From contig OZ023208.1 in assembly GCA_963995525.1 (NCBI GenBank), forward strand, positions 26,808,999 through 26,872,998: 64,000 bases of DNA, given 5' to 3'. Positions 50,801 to 57,904 of this stretch are shown in pieces. Made by a program: the position numbers and the translations under genes. The notes under the pieces were generated by a model. The model was given only the letters and a program-made list of their open reading frames with translations. It was not told where the DNA came from and did no database searches. The stretch comes from Escarpia spicata (taxonomy: Eukaryota; Annelida; Polychaeta; Sabellida; Siboglinidae). The first letter of the stretch is position 1, and each line of letters begins with the position of its first letter.

Positions 50801-53800
50801 TGTATGTTCAAATTACGTAAGTGGGTTTACCTGGTAACTGTGACACTTCAGCTGCATTGTTCAGTCACAGTGTCAACCCAGTTTTGTCAGTTCCAATTCT
50901 AGTTCGTCAGTTCCATAAATTTACTGCAATTCCATCTTGCGTAAAAATAAATTCCAATTCAAAATGTTCAATTCCAAAATGCTAAAGAACAATTCAATTC
51001 TGATTTGTTTTAACAGTTTTACTTCTACTTGCAAACGTGTGAACACTCATTTTAAATCAGATATATGTAGTTAAAACAAATTCACTATAGTTCATTCAAT
51101 GACACCTGAAAAAGTCAAGTATATTGGCTCATGTCTGCTACGGCAAATTATTCATTTCCAATAAAAATCATTCCAATTCCACCTAATTTTTCAAAATCAA
51201 TTCCGGAATTTGAATTGGCTTTCAGTTCCGATTCCAGAATGGAATCGACCCCATGCCTGACATTGTTGTCAATGAAGGTTTTGTTGTCAGAAATTGGGGG
51301 AGGATAAAGTGACGTTACACAAACGCCACGAGACATTCAAGAAGGTGATGAAAGAGAAGACACAGCACTATGAGTCGATCAAAGCTCACCTCAATGACAA
51401 CGAGACATACACACAGGTGAGAACACTCGCAAACACATACACACAAACACATACACACAGGTGAGAACACTCGCAAACACATACACACAAACACATACAC
51501 ATAGGTGAGAACACTCGCAAACACATATACACAGGTGAGAACACTCGCAAACACATACACACAGGTGAGAACCATCGCAAACACATACACACAAACACAT
51601 ACACACAGGTGAGAACACTCGCAAACACATACACACAAACACACAGGTGAGAACACTCACAAACAAATACACACATACACACAGGTGAGAACACTCACAA
51701 ACACATACACACAAACACATACACACAGGTGAGAACACTCGCAAACACATACACACAAACACATACACACAGGTGAGAACACTCACAAACACATACACAC
51801 AAACACATACACACAGGTGAGAACACTCTCAAACACATACACACAAACACATACACACAGGTGAGAACACTCGCAAACACATACACACAAATACATACAC
51901 ACAGGTGAGAACACTCGCAAACACATACACACAAACACATACACACAGGTGAGAACACTCACAAACACCACAGGAGCCAGTTCACAGTTTAAAGGAAGTG
52001 TGTCTCTTTCTAGTTTTTTTCATTTATTAATTAATATAATGTTCTGAAGATAATAGTAAGTATGTTAAAGGTATACTGCCCACCAAATTGTTTTAGTAAG
52101 CCACACATATCAGCGAGGTTTTCGTAACTAGATGGCTCAGGTCTAGTAGGGTTCAGTGTTAATTACGTCAACATTTGTGAATGCAGGCGGCAACCGTGAT
52201 CAACGCAACAAGGAAAAATGGATTACATATATGAATACCTAAAAAACTCTTATAGTAACTAAACAACAACATCTACCCACTAGTCTACCCTAGCTCGGCT
52301 CTCAGATAATCTTTGTAACCCAAAAAATACTAGAACGTGGTTATAATTAGCCTTTAATTAAGTCGTGTGCCCGCTGATGCGTGGTTATAATAGCGAGTAC
52401 TATTAATATCAAATGTGCAGCACAGCTTGATCTGATCTATTATTAGATGTTTTTAATATTTTATTCATGGATAAAAACTTATGTATACTAGAGTGCAGAT
52501 TTGCTAGTATCCAAAGTTCATGTAAACATCTCAAAATTCCATGGTAACACGGTATTGTGTACTTTTTAACAAACCTAAAACTTTTATATTGAATGATGAC
52601 AAGCCAGCCAGGTTTACTAACAATCGTAGCTGTAATATTAGAAACAATCTGTGAACGTACAAATCTCACATTTTCATGTTTCGGTTCAAATAAATGGGGA
52701 AACAGGGACTTTTCATAAACGGCTGACTGGAAAGGCAAGACCCGTAGACACACAGACCCAACCCACACTGACTGCTGCCATCGCCGTTGCCCCCATCTAG
52801 GCAGTCGGATTGATGGGTCGGATGTTATAATTATACTTAATCGAAAAGTTACCCGATGGATGACATTACAAGCTGGATAAACAAAAATGCATAAGCTTCC
52901 TGCATTGTTAAAAGTAGCTGTCAATAAACATTATGTCTACAAATTGCTGATTTAAAAAGCCATTGCTTGCAATAACTCACCTCAAAATCTGAAATGTTGA
53001 CTGTGTGTGACGTCACCAGTCTGTGTGTTTCACTGCGCGTGCATGAATATTCGTTATACTCGAGCTGCATATTTAATCATCCAAGTGGCAGCAAGCTCAA
53101 AATGATTCGTGTAAACACAATTAATTATCGGCTTTTGATGCAGATAACACCCAAATTATGCATAAACATGCAAGACGTAAGTAGCAGAGAAAGTACTTGT
53201 GGGAAATTATAACGTTTTGATACAGTACATCTCGACTGTATATTAGCTTACAAAGAATCGCTTTAAAGGCTAATTATAACACACTTACCACGCTTCAGTG
53301 GACACAAAACTTAATTAAAGGCTAATTACAACCACGCTTCAGTGGCCACACCTGAACACCTGCGTTAGTCTATAATTAATTACGCAACTCCTGCCTGACC
53401 TTTCTACTTTAACAAAATGACGAGACTAAATGACCGGGAAATAGATTCTAAAAATACATCAATAGCAGAAATGCGACAGCCTGTAACAAGGTTCACAATT
53501 TTAAAGTTACAATCCTGCAGCATGTTCAAATGGTTAACAAGACATCCAGTTTCAAAACTTTAAATTGAAACTTTTATTTTTTTAATTACTATAAATTTTC
53601 TTTCTGCGGTTTGCACAATTGCCTAGCCAAGTGGTTCAAACATTGCTACCTTAACACCACTAAAACATCTTGAAGAAAGGTGTACCTCCATGGAACAACA
53701 TTATTGTAGGTCAAATAATTTACAGGCTGCTGATTTGCATTGTCGATTTGACGTTTCAGTTGGGAAACTTGGAGAAGAAATGGCAACACCACGAACAGAA

Positions 53801-54602
53801 CAACTTTGTGCTCAAAGAATGTATCCTTTGATTCACCAACACAGATTCTCATTCGATCGCACTACATGTTATTTCATGTTTATATGCAGCATTTCAGTTT
53901 ACATGTCCACTTATAATCACAAGCAAGGAAGCATTCTTGAATATACACAGCTGCATTCTTAACTTCTATGCTCACGATGGGAAAATTTGGCCATGTAAAA
54001 AACCATGCCACTGAAATCTTGTGATCTTAACACTCTTAGCCTGTTTGAATACACTGCCTGACCATGCACTGATTCACAGGACACATTCTGGCCATAGAGC
54101 GATTTACGCAGTGCAGATAGGACGCAGTTTTTTTTATCTAGGCGACTTACAAGATTTGAATTCCACCGGTTTATGTCTTAAGTACTTCACAGTCTGTTTG
54201 CACAAATTTTACACAACAGGTATTAGATATTTAGCAGAGAGATATCTTATGGAAGAATTTGATCAGGTTTTTGTTAAAATGGCTTAAAACATTAGGACAC
54301 ACAATTTGTATTCTCACCAGTAGAATTCGAGTCTGTGTCTGTTTTAAATTGACTTACATAATTTAAGTATCAGCAAGATCTCGGTCTTAGAAACAAGAGG
54401 ATCGATTGTCTTTAATGTCTTCACAAACTTGAGCTGCCATGTTTTTGACTGCACTGGTCATCTCCTTGACCACTGGTCAGTCATAGCGACGAAGACAATG
54501 GAGAGCGACTACAGCGTCATTGCAAAGAAAGTCTCGAGTATGATCGGCAGCTGCAACAAAGCCATACAGGACCAGCTCCTCAACAAACCAACCATCGCCT
54601 GA
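32795..54602 (+). CDS. IFT74: IFT74, intraflagellar transport protein 74 (gene span, 21 coding exons found)
   Basis: Subunit of the IFT-B core. With IFT81 it forms a coiled-coil heterodimer that carries tubulin along the ciliary axoneme. Coding exons: 32795-32877, 33340-33386, 34160-34190, 35578-35655, 38005-38053, 38719-38817, 39716-39776, 41041-41100, 41608-41669, 42818-42896, 43738-43860, 44414-44598, 45398-45477, 46821-46874, 47750-47790, 48241-48297, 49428-49548, 50450-50613, 51291-51416, 53760-53820, 54481-54602. All join in phase to 593 residues plus TGA (the human protein is 600). The N-terminus is basic, Gly/Pro/Arg-rich and disordered (the tubulin-binding type of region). From [10 protein letters not shown] onward it follows IFT74, and the remainder is coiled coil. 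Landmarks: [50 protein letters not shown] and FIATK near the end. The first coding exon, with the ATG, was not found. Three introns start with GC. Confidence 0.95.
33340..33386 (+). CDS. IFT74: IFT74 coding exon
   Basis: 47 nt between TGTTGCAG and GTAGGT. It codes [15 protein letters not shown], matching the 'MPPGTARPGSR' part of the disordered N-terminus. Enters phase 1, leaves phase 0. Confidence 0.9.
33510..33760. repeat. SINE-like interspersed repeat (in IFT74 intron)
   Basis: Contains GCTTGGGCAAGTTCATTCAT … CAGTTTACTCAGCTACATGA … GAGTACCTGGC, the kind of body shared by tRNA-derived SINEs of many marine invertebrates. No A/B boxes are left. Recognised by pattern only. Confidence 0.35.
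34160..34190 (+). CDS. IFT74: IFT74 microexon
   Basis: Only 31 nt between TTGTTTTAG and GTACGT. It codes [10 protein letters not shown] plus the first base of a Gly/Ala codon. Its phases (0 in, 1 out) fit both neighbours. Confidence 0.82.
34363..35335. mobile_element. pogo/Tigger-type MITE (TIR element) in IFT74 intron
   Basis: A perfect 23-bp terminal inverted repeat (CAGTGCAACACGCTTATAAC… at 34363-34386, its reverse complement at 35312-35335 with one end mismatch) is flanked by TA on both sides (34361-34362, 35336-35337). CAGT-starting TIRs with TATAACGAAC and TA duplication are characteristic of pogo/Tigger elements. Inside, a stretch of about 150 bp is duplicated in tandem (about 34748 and 34898). 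On the minus strand that stretch codes a C-terminal transposase-like tail (D-W-I-E-D-F-L … KQTTMEDFF). There is no intact transposase, so it is nonautonomous. Confidence 0.85.
35578..35655 (+). CDS. IFT74: IFT74 coding exon
   Basis: 78 nt after GTTTCAG and before GTAATG. It codes [20 protein letters not shown]…, the conserved '[20 protein letters not shown]' block of the family. Confidence 0.95.
35866..37515. mobile_element. Composite dispersed repeat, copy A (IFT74 intron 4)
   Basis: The left block (35866-36130: GGCGAGGTCTCCGTAACTAG, GGCTCAGGTCTAGTAGGGTT…) and the right block (37330-37515: AAAGGCTAATTATAACCACA … AACACCTGCGCTAGTCTATA …) are both found again, in the same order and orientation, at 52107-52420 and 53255-53480. 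The middle (36130-37330) differs between copies. Here it includes the 44-bp array and a GC-rich Arg-coding-like patch. The family is unknown (LTR-like or Helitron-like ends not established). Confidence 0.65.
36640..36830. repeat. Tandem repeat of about 44 bp inside composite repeat A
   Basis: Four copies of TCATGATGCCCGTCCTCGCT + ACATTTCTCCTGCCACGAATC. It gives rise to spurious frames on both strands. Confidence 0.85.
38005..38053 (+). CDS. IFT74: IFT74 coding exon
   Basis: 49 nt after GGTTTCAG and before GTAAGC. It codes [17 protein letters not shown], matching the family's 'GPQRQILDKSYYLGLLR'. Confidence 0.96.
38719..38817 (+). CDS. IFT74: IFT74 coding exon
   Basis: 99 nt after TCTCCAG and before GTCGGT. 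It codes [20 protein letters not shown]… through SSYLSYEKR, the start of the coiled coil. Confidence 0.96.
39121..39322. mobile_element. TTAA-flanked MITE of about 200 bp (IFT74 intron)
   Basis: TTAAGGCCAGACA at the left and its exact reverse complement TGTCTGGCCTTAA at the right (39308-39321). The inside is AT-rich and non-coding. TTAA at both ends is the piggyBac-type target signature. A diverged copy of the left half occurs at 60128-60260. Confidence 0.65.
39716..39776 (+). CDS. IFT74: IFT74 coding exon
   Basis: 61 nt after ATTCCAG and before GTATGT. It codes [20 protein letters not shown]. Confidence 0.96.
39850..40705 (+). pseudogene. LINE endonuclease-RT remnant (IFT74 intron)
   Basis: Plus-strand pieces in several frames follow an RT in order: [21 protein letters not shown] (39842-39910), then [20 protein letters not shown], then [20 protein letters not shown] followed by [20 protein letters not shown] and Y-R-R-H, then a C-terminal zinc-finger-like C-P-K-C-S-R-I-C … H-S-H-L-R-H-H (to about 40700). 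There is a large internal deletion and several frameshifts. It belongs to the LINE class whose C-terminus carries a short Cys/His motif. Confidence 0.85.
41041..41100 (+). CDS. IFT74: IFT74 coding exon
   Basis: 60 nt after GTTGACAG and before GTAAGT, phase 0 both sides. It codes [20 protein letters not shown]. Confidence 0.96.
41408..41534. repeat. 25-bp tandem repeat, 5 copies (IFT74 intron)
   Basis: Units of AGCACCATCAGGAGGATGGG + CTTAT. The first copy has CGG for CAG and the last has GCGTA. It lies about 75 bp upstream of the acceptor at 41607. Confidence 0.95.
41608..41669 (+). CDS. IFT74: IFT74 coding exon
   Basis: 62 nt after TTGTACAG and before GTGAGT. It codes [20 protein letters not shown] plus a split Glu codon. 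Confidence 0.96.
42109..42589. mobile_element. hAT-type nonautonomous element (IFT74 intron)
   Basis: The ends TAGGGGTGTAACGATG and (reverse complement) TAGGGATGACTACCGG, with ATCGATAGT/ACTATCGAT-rich subterminal repeats, are typical of hAT MITEs. The flanking octamers ACTGTTGT (42101-42108) and CCTGCTGT (42590-42597) match at six of eight positions, which fits an old 8-bp target duplication. There is no transposase frame. Confidence 0.6.
42818..42896 (+). CDS. IFT74: IFT74 coding exon
   Basis: 79 nt after TGTGACAG and before GTGAGT. It codes [20 protein letters not shown]… to VEHM. Confidence 0.96.
43010..43210. repeat. Inverted repeat with GGGTCGAAACGTC motif
   Basis: GTCCACAGTGGATCTTGTTC near 43064 and GAACGAGATCCACTGTAGAT near 43099 form a strong hairpin, followed by GGGTCGAAACGTCGC. 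After it, TTTCCTCAGTGTATGTC…CCACCTCCATTTTCTCTTC is a near copy of 43490-43530. It is probably part of a degraded retroelement. Confidence 0.5.
43440..43640 (-). pseudogene. LINE RT C-terminal fragment (IFT74 intron)
   Basis: Minus-strand frame 43629-43447 reads L-W-E-R-T-K-Q-I-S then [14 protein letters not shown] and [11 protein letters not shown]. It is the conserved '[13 protein letters not shown]…ITRQALxWNP' tail of the endonuclease-RT LINE class. A short second copy of its end is at 43150-43195. Confidence 0.8.
43738..43860 (+). CDS. IFT74: IFT74 coding exon, GC donor
   Basis: 123 nt after TTGTCAG. It codes [20 protein letters not shown]… to MLEE. The exon must end at GAAGAG before GCGAGT (43861) to keep phase 0 with the next exon ([12 protein letters not shown]). 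The only nearby GT would break the frame. Confidence 0.93.
44033..44096 (+). repeat. tRNA-derived SINE head (IFT74 intron)
   Basis: GTGGTGCGCAGCAGTTAGAG (A-box-like) and GGTTCCAGGTTTGGTTCATT (B-box-like) are spaced as in a tRNA, with an anticodon-arm-like stretch (GGACCCTCGTTGAGAGG) between. The acceptor stem is not conserved, so it is a SINE relic and not a tRNA gene. Confidence 0.5.
44414..44598 (+). CDS. IFT74: IFT74 coding exon (longest)
   Basis: 185 nt after CATTGCAG and before GTGCGT. It codes [20 protein letters not shown]… to ASMEKQ, a highly charged coiled coil. Confidence 0.96.
44790..45000 (-). pseudogene. LINE RT C-terminal fragment (IFT74 intron)
   Basis: The minus-strand frame from about 44998 reads [16 protein letters not shown] then R-L-S-K-R-A and [12 protein letters not shown], ending at a TAG. 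This is the 'RW.GH..RM … GRR.RGRP…TW' tail of endonuclease-RT LINEs. Confidence 0.75.
45005..45250. repeat. Degenerate tandem repeat of about 48 bp (IFT74 intron)
   Basis: Five copies built on TTGAGATATATCTACACCTG + GTGTCTCACTAGGGGGCACCAC. A related single copy precedes the LINE fragment at 44675-44735, so the LINE piece may have inserted into the array. Confidence 0.85.
45398..45477 (+). CDS. IFT74: IFT74 coding exon
   Basis: 80 nt after TTTTTCAG and before GTAGAC. It codes [20 protein letters not shown] then NIEENQ. Confidence 0.95.
46229..46249. repeat. (A)n tract
   Basis: About 21 consecutive A, with no element recognised in front of it. Confidence 0.9.
46821..46874 (+). CDS. IFT74: IFT74 coding exon
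   Basis: 54 nt after GTTTGCAG and before GTGGGT. It codes [18 protein letters not shown]. Confidence 0.96.
47750..47790 (+). CDS. IFT74: IFT74 coding exon
   Basis: 41 nt after CATTTTTAG and before GTGGGT. It codes [14 protein letters not shown]. Confidence 0.95.
48241..48297 (+). CDS. IFT74: IFT74 coding exon; its 3' end is amplified in the downstream array
   Basis: 57 nt after GTGGTTTAG and before GTGAGT. It codes [19 protein letters not shown]. The last 27 nt plus the donor are repeated in tandem for about 600 bp downstream (see the 53-bp array). Confidence 0.95.
48266..48875. repeat. 53-bp minisatellite seeded on an IFT74 exon end and 5' splice site
   Basis: About 11-12 units with an exact 53-bp step (unit starts at 48271, 48324, 48377, 48430, 48483, 48536, 48589, 48642, 48695, 48748, 48801, 48854). 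Each contains GTTCTTATCCTTGAACACAT, then GAGTCGG or GAGTCAG directly followed by GTGAGT/GTGAGC. The first unit is the true exon end. Eleven donor-like sites result. Confidence 0.97.
49428..49548 (+). CDS. IFT74: IFT74 coding exon
   Basis: 121 nt after TTGACAG and before GTAAGT. It codes [20 protein letters not shown]… to GTGLAG. The phase (1 out) fits the next exon. Confidence 0.95.
49925..49960. repeat. Poly-C tract
   Basis: Long C run inside GATTTGCCCCC…GCAGACT, similar to the tracts at 21.6 kb. Confidence 0.85.
50450..50613 (+). CDS. IFT74: IFT74 coding exon, GC donor
   Basis: 164 nt after CATGACAG. It codes [20 protein letters not shown]… to DSETKKQ. It ends AAACAG before GCAAGT (50614): another GC-AG intron, required to keep phase 0 with the next exon. 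Confidence 0.94.
50890..51256. mobile_element. AATTCC-rich dispersed repeat, copy 2 (IFT74 intron)
   Basis: Dense ATTCCAATT / AATTCC words, ending in GATTCCAGAATGGAATCGACCCC. It ends only about 35 bp before the acceptor of the exon at 51291. Same family as 25255-25440. Confidence 0.5.
51291..51416 (+). CDS. IFT74: IFT74 coding exon; its 3' end is amplified in the downstream array
   Basis: 126 nt after GTTGTCAG and before GTGAGA. It codes [20 protein letters not shown]… to NDNETYTQ. The last 12 nt and the donor are part of the repeat unit of the following array. Confidence 0.95.
51405..51968. repeat. 44-bp minisatellite seeded on an IFT74 exon end and 5' splice site
   Basis: Repeat of ACATACACACAG|GTGAGAAC + ACTCGCAAACAC with an ACACAAACAC filler. 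The full unit is 44 bp, with shorter 29-39 bp variants in the first half. The true exon end (51405-51416) and donor are the first unit, and fourteen AGGTGAGAAC donor-like sites are present in all. The overlapping Cys/Val-rich minus-strand frames are spurious. Confidence 0.97.
52107..53485. mobile_element. Composite dispersed repeat, copy B (IFT74 intron)
   Basis: The left block (52107-52420) and right block (53255-53485) match the corresponding blocks of copy A at 35866-37515 in the same orientation. A palindromic-looking junction (GCCTTTAATTAAGTCGTG / TTAATTAAAGGC) marks both block edges. The middle 0.8 kb is unrelated to that of copy A. Confidence 0.65.
53760..53820 (+). CDS. IFT74: IFT74 coding exon
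   Basis: 61 nt after ACGTTTCAG and before GTATCC. It codes [20 protein letters not shown], a very conserved block, with a split Phe codon. Confidence 0.96.
54060..54287 (+). repeat. Dispersed repeat of about 230 bp, plus-strand copy (IFT74 last intron)
   Basis: Counterpart of the minus-strand copy at 31562-31804. Shared words are GCACTGATTCACA, CTGGCCATAGAG, TTTAGCA, GTATTAG/GTGTTAG and AATTTGATCAGGTTTT. It ends about 200 bp before the final IFT74 exon. Confidence 0.6.
54481..54602 (+). CDS. IFT74: IFT74 terminal coding exon
   Basis: 122 nt after CTGGTCAG. It codes [20 protein letters not shown]… to KPTIA, then TGA at 54600-54602. This is the normal C-terminus of the family. Confidence 0.96.
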
Positions 54603-54617
54603 CCTCATTCACCCTCG

Positions 54618-54732
54618 AGGACATTGCCTGACCTCATGACACTACAGCACATTGTCTGACCTCATGACACTACAGCACATTGCCTGACCTCATGACACTA
54701 CAGCACATTGTCTGACCTCATGACAAGATCTC
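54618..54732. repeat. 28-bp minisatellite in the IFT74 3' UTR, derived from the stop-codon region
   Basis: Four units of CATTGCCTGACCTCATGACA + CTACAGCA. The core GCCTGACCTCAT is identical to the sequence around the IFT74 stop (GCC TGA CCTCAT at 54597-54608). Confidence 0.9.
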
Positions 54733-55292
54733 AGTCACTACTTGGCAACTTGTCTCTTTCACATTCAAGCACCCACACACACACTCACATCACAGCCTTC
54801 ATCACAGACAAATGCGCTAGTGAAATTACTGACGTCTTCGTACACATAAATATACACTTGACTTTTCTTCCTTGCCCCATATTCAATGATTGCTCTGCAT
54901 CTAGTTGAGAATGCTTCCAATGTCGACAAAAGCGAGGAAAAAGGCTTAAAGGTTAAAAACACAATAATACAACAACTCAAAATCTGTTTCCTGGGAGAAA
55001 TATGCTAAGGAAGATGACAGGAATGCCAAGATTGCATCAAGTAATTTGTATAATTTATATACTGGCTTGTTTTTATTGGAAAAAGAATTAAAATGTCATC
55101 GGAGTTGGTGAAATTTAAAGCAATGTTGTTGCAAACTGGACTTAGTATTTATTTGTTAGATGTTATTACAATATTAGTGTGTGTAGATTGTCTGTTACAC
55201 TTTGTATTAAACTGATATGAACAACAGTTGCGTGTTACATGTTTGTAATTTCTCTAACAGCACAAACTAAATACTAAAAAATATTCCTTCCA

Positions 55293-55298
55293 AATAAA
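55293..55298 (+). terminator. Candidate IFT74 polyadenylation signal
   Basis: AATAAA about 690 nt after the stop. A second candidate is at 55493-55498. No choice can be made from sequence alone. Confidence 0.3.
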
Positions 55299-55499
55299 AA
55301 AAATCAAAGTAAGAATAATAGTTTATATGGATGTGCTTCTGTGATAATTAATTTTGATTAGTTTGATAAAAAAAACTTCCTGGAATAATTCCTTTCATGC
55401 TTGAACTTGAATCTTATAATCAAGGCCTGTGTTTGGTGCATATTGTTGTCAAAGCTTGTTCATTTTAAGGTTGATTTTAATATAGTGGCAATAATAAAA

Positions 55500-55985
55500 C
55501 ACAAGTAGAAACTGAACTGAGATTATGGATTCCCAAACAGAAGGCCGACGGGTGTACCGATTAGTTCCAGGCAAATGTTTGTGAATCACTAGTGACGTAG
55601 TCTATCTAAACAAGCTGATACTATGTTCTGCAAGTGTCCATGCATGTGTTTGCAGACATGTGAACTTAGTATCACGCGCATGCATGCACACATCCCACAC
55701 ACACACACGTACACACAACATATAAATTATAATATAACAAATGTTGTGCACATTTGATTTATATTTGAAAAGCATTTTCATATTAACAATTCATAACGTA
55801 ATAGACTTAATATTCGTACATAATTTCATCAAAGTACATGATTTCCAGTGCAAACTCGCACTGCTGGGCTTTGTATATGTAGAAGGAAATGGCTACAAAC
55901 ATGATTTCATTGCATTGCAACCAAGAGACGTCCATGAAAAAGAAAACATGAGTGACATCATAGCAAGGCGACATTGTGCTAACAG
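55500..55985. other. Region between two convergent genes
   Basis: No gene. It holds an ACAC patch at 55695-55716 and would contain the 3' UTR of the minus-strand TPR gene. No perfect AATAAA on the minus strand was seen close by. Confidence 0.3.
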
Positions 55986-57882
55986 CTACCGATGCAGGTC
56001 TGCACGATTGCTGAGAATGCTGCGCATACGACTAACATTGCACATAGCTGCATTGTAACCAGGCTTAATTGTCAGCGCTATCTCGAATGCCTTCAGTGCC
56101 TGTACGTGACAGTCGAGCGTTGCATAGGCATAACCTAACAAGGAGAAGCACAACGCCTTCATGCGGTCGAGTCCGTAGTTCTCGACAAAGTACGATTCGT
56201 ATTTACAGTGGTTCGTTTCATAGCCTAGCTGCTCGACCGTGTGATTGGCGTCGACGACGTTTCCCATGCGTGCCTCACACAGCGACTTGAGGTAGAGAGC
56301 GATGATTGTCGACGGCATACGGATGTCTTCACGTCCCTCCAACTCGAAGCGGAGATCGTCGATAAGGATTGGGTCTTCGGTGTGGTCAAACTCGACCGTG
56401 TCCTTGTCGATGACTCCATTCAGAAACCCCTGTTGCAGCGTCGTGACAGCCTGGGCGTAGCGGCTACGACACAAGAGGTAGTAGCCGTAGTTGATGAATG
56501 GGAACGATTTCCATGAGTAGCGCAGAGCCTTTGCGAATGACCCCTCAGCAAGATTGTAGCAAGTCGCCGCAGTCGTCGTCACACCGTGGTTCTCTGCGTT
56601 TGTTGCCTTCACGTGGTACAGACTCCCGATGTTCGTCTCAATCAATTCCAGGTCCTCTGCGGCTAGTCGACTCTCCAACTGCAGTGCTCGCTCATAGTAC
56701 ACCAGCATGCTGTCAAAGTCACGCAGTCGTGAATACGTGAAGCCCAGTGACGCACAACATTCGGCGACCTGTGATAGCTTACACACGTTTGGTTGCTGGT
56801 TGTTCTCGAGGGAACGCAAGCACTCAAGGTATGATTGTGCCGCCTGGTGGAAGTCGCGGCAGTTGTAGCTGCTGATTCCTACAAAGCGGAGCAGTCGTTC
56901 AATCTCGAAGTGCGTAGCATCCGTCTGTGGTAGGTGGCGGTATAAGTTGAGCGACTGCTTGAAGAACAATAACGCTTTCTTCTCGCTGTCCTTATGGAAA
57001 GCGACATTACCGAGGTACGTAAACGCATCAGCAACCAGAGTGAAAGGAGCTGCGGTGTCCGTCGAACCAAACATATGGTGCAGTCGTAGCATCTCGTCAC
57101 AGAATGCGCCGTCAAATGGCGTCTTATCACGCAGGTGCGCCTCGACATAATACTTCACAGAGCTCACAATCATTTCACATTCTTCGGGCGGCCACTGCAG
57201 GTGGTGCCATATTTGCACTGCCTCGTCGAGGTATTCTGTCGCACGGTCGTCGCTGTTGCACATGTAGCAGTATCCGAGAGCACCGAGCAGCTTCGCAAGA
57301 CTGGCACTGCAGAAACTGTCGTCTTCCGCGTGCAGCTGAAGAAGATGCATGCGAGCTTTCTCGAGCAGATCCACAGCGCCGCTACACATCGAGTTCTGTA
57401 ACTGCGCTAGCCCGAGCTCGAGAAGGACATCAGCAAGAGTTCGTTGCACGTCTGCTATGTGTGTGAACTCAAGCAGCCAGCGTCGGTAGTTGTTGACAAT
57501 GGCGATGGCGTCGTCCAACTCATGGCTGTAGATATAGCCGTGCACAAGCAGTTCGAATGCAGCGCACAGGCCAGGAACCTTGCGTTGACTACGACTTGGG
57601 CATGTGACGAGTAGACATAGTGCAGTACTGAAACACTGCGCCGCCTTTCTCGTGTCCATCATCGCGTTGAGCAGACGACCCGATTCCACCAACATCTCAA
57701 CCATCTGCACCGTCACGCCGACATCTGTCATGTGACTGCCGATGAGCTGGTGTGTGTACATGAGCACTTGGAGGCAGCACTGTTGCGACTCCTGCCAGCG
57801 ACCATTCCGACAGAGTCGCATTGCATCTTCCATCTTGATCTTTGCCAGGAATACGATCCCATCGTGTTCCCTGTTCATCTCC
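55986..57882 (-). CDS. Tetratricopeptide-repeat protein, terminal exon
   Basis: A 630-codon uninterrupted frame (ATG at 57878, stop TAG at 55988-55986) with GC-rich, cellular codon use. It starts four bases after a good acceptor (TCGTTCTGCTTGTAG, exon start 57882), so upstream exons probably exist and the ATG may be internal. The whole protein is helical with TPR spacing. Clear units include ALGYCYMCNSDDRATEYLDE (about residue 195), YLGNVAFHKDSEKKALLFFK (about 285), LGFTYSRLRDFDSMLVYYER (about 372) and, near the C-terminus, LLGYAYATLDCHVQALKAFE followed by I-A-L-T-I-K-P, which fits the TPR pattern L-G-x2-Y … A-x3-F-x2-A-x4-P. I see no catalytic domain. TPR proteins act as assembly scaffolds. 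The specific family is not recognised. It is convergent with IFT74, about 1.4 kb between stops. Confidence 0.85.
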
Positions 57883-57904
57883 CTACAAGCAGAACGATCA
57901 GTAC

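Noticed and set aside
48298..51968. CRISPR-like arrays (regular repeats at 48.3 and 51.4 kb)
   Set aside because: These are direct tandem repeats without unique spacers, in a eukaryotic intron.
51315..51971. Minus-strand Cys/Val-rich frames of up to 135 codons
   Set aside because: Translation of the 44-bp splice-donor array.
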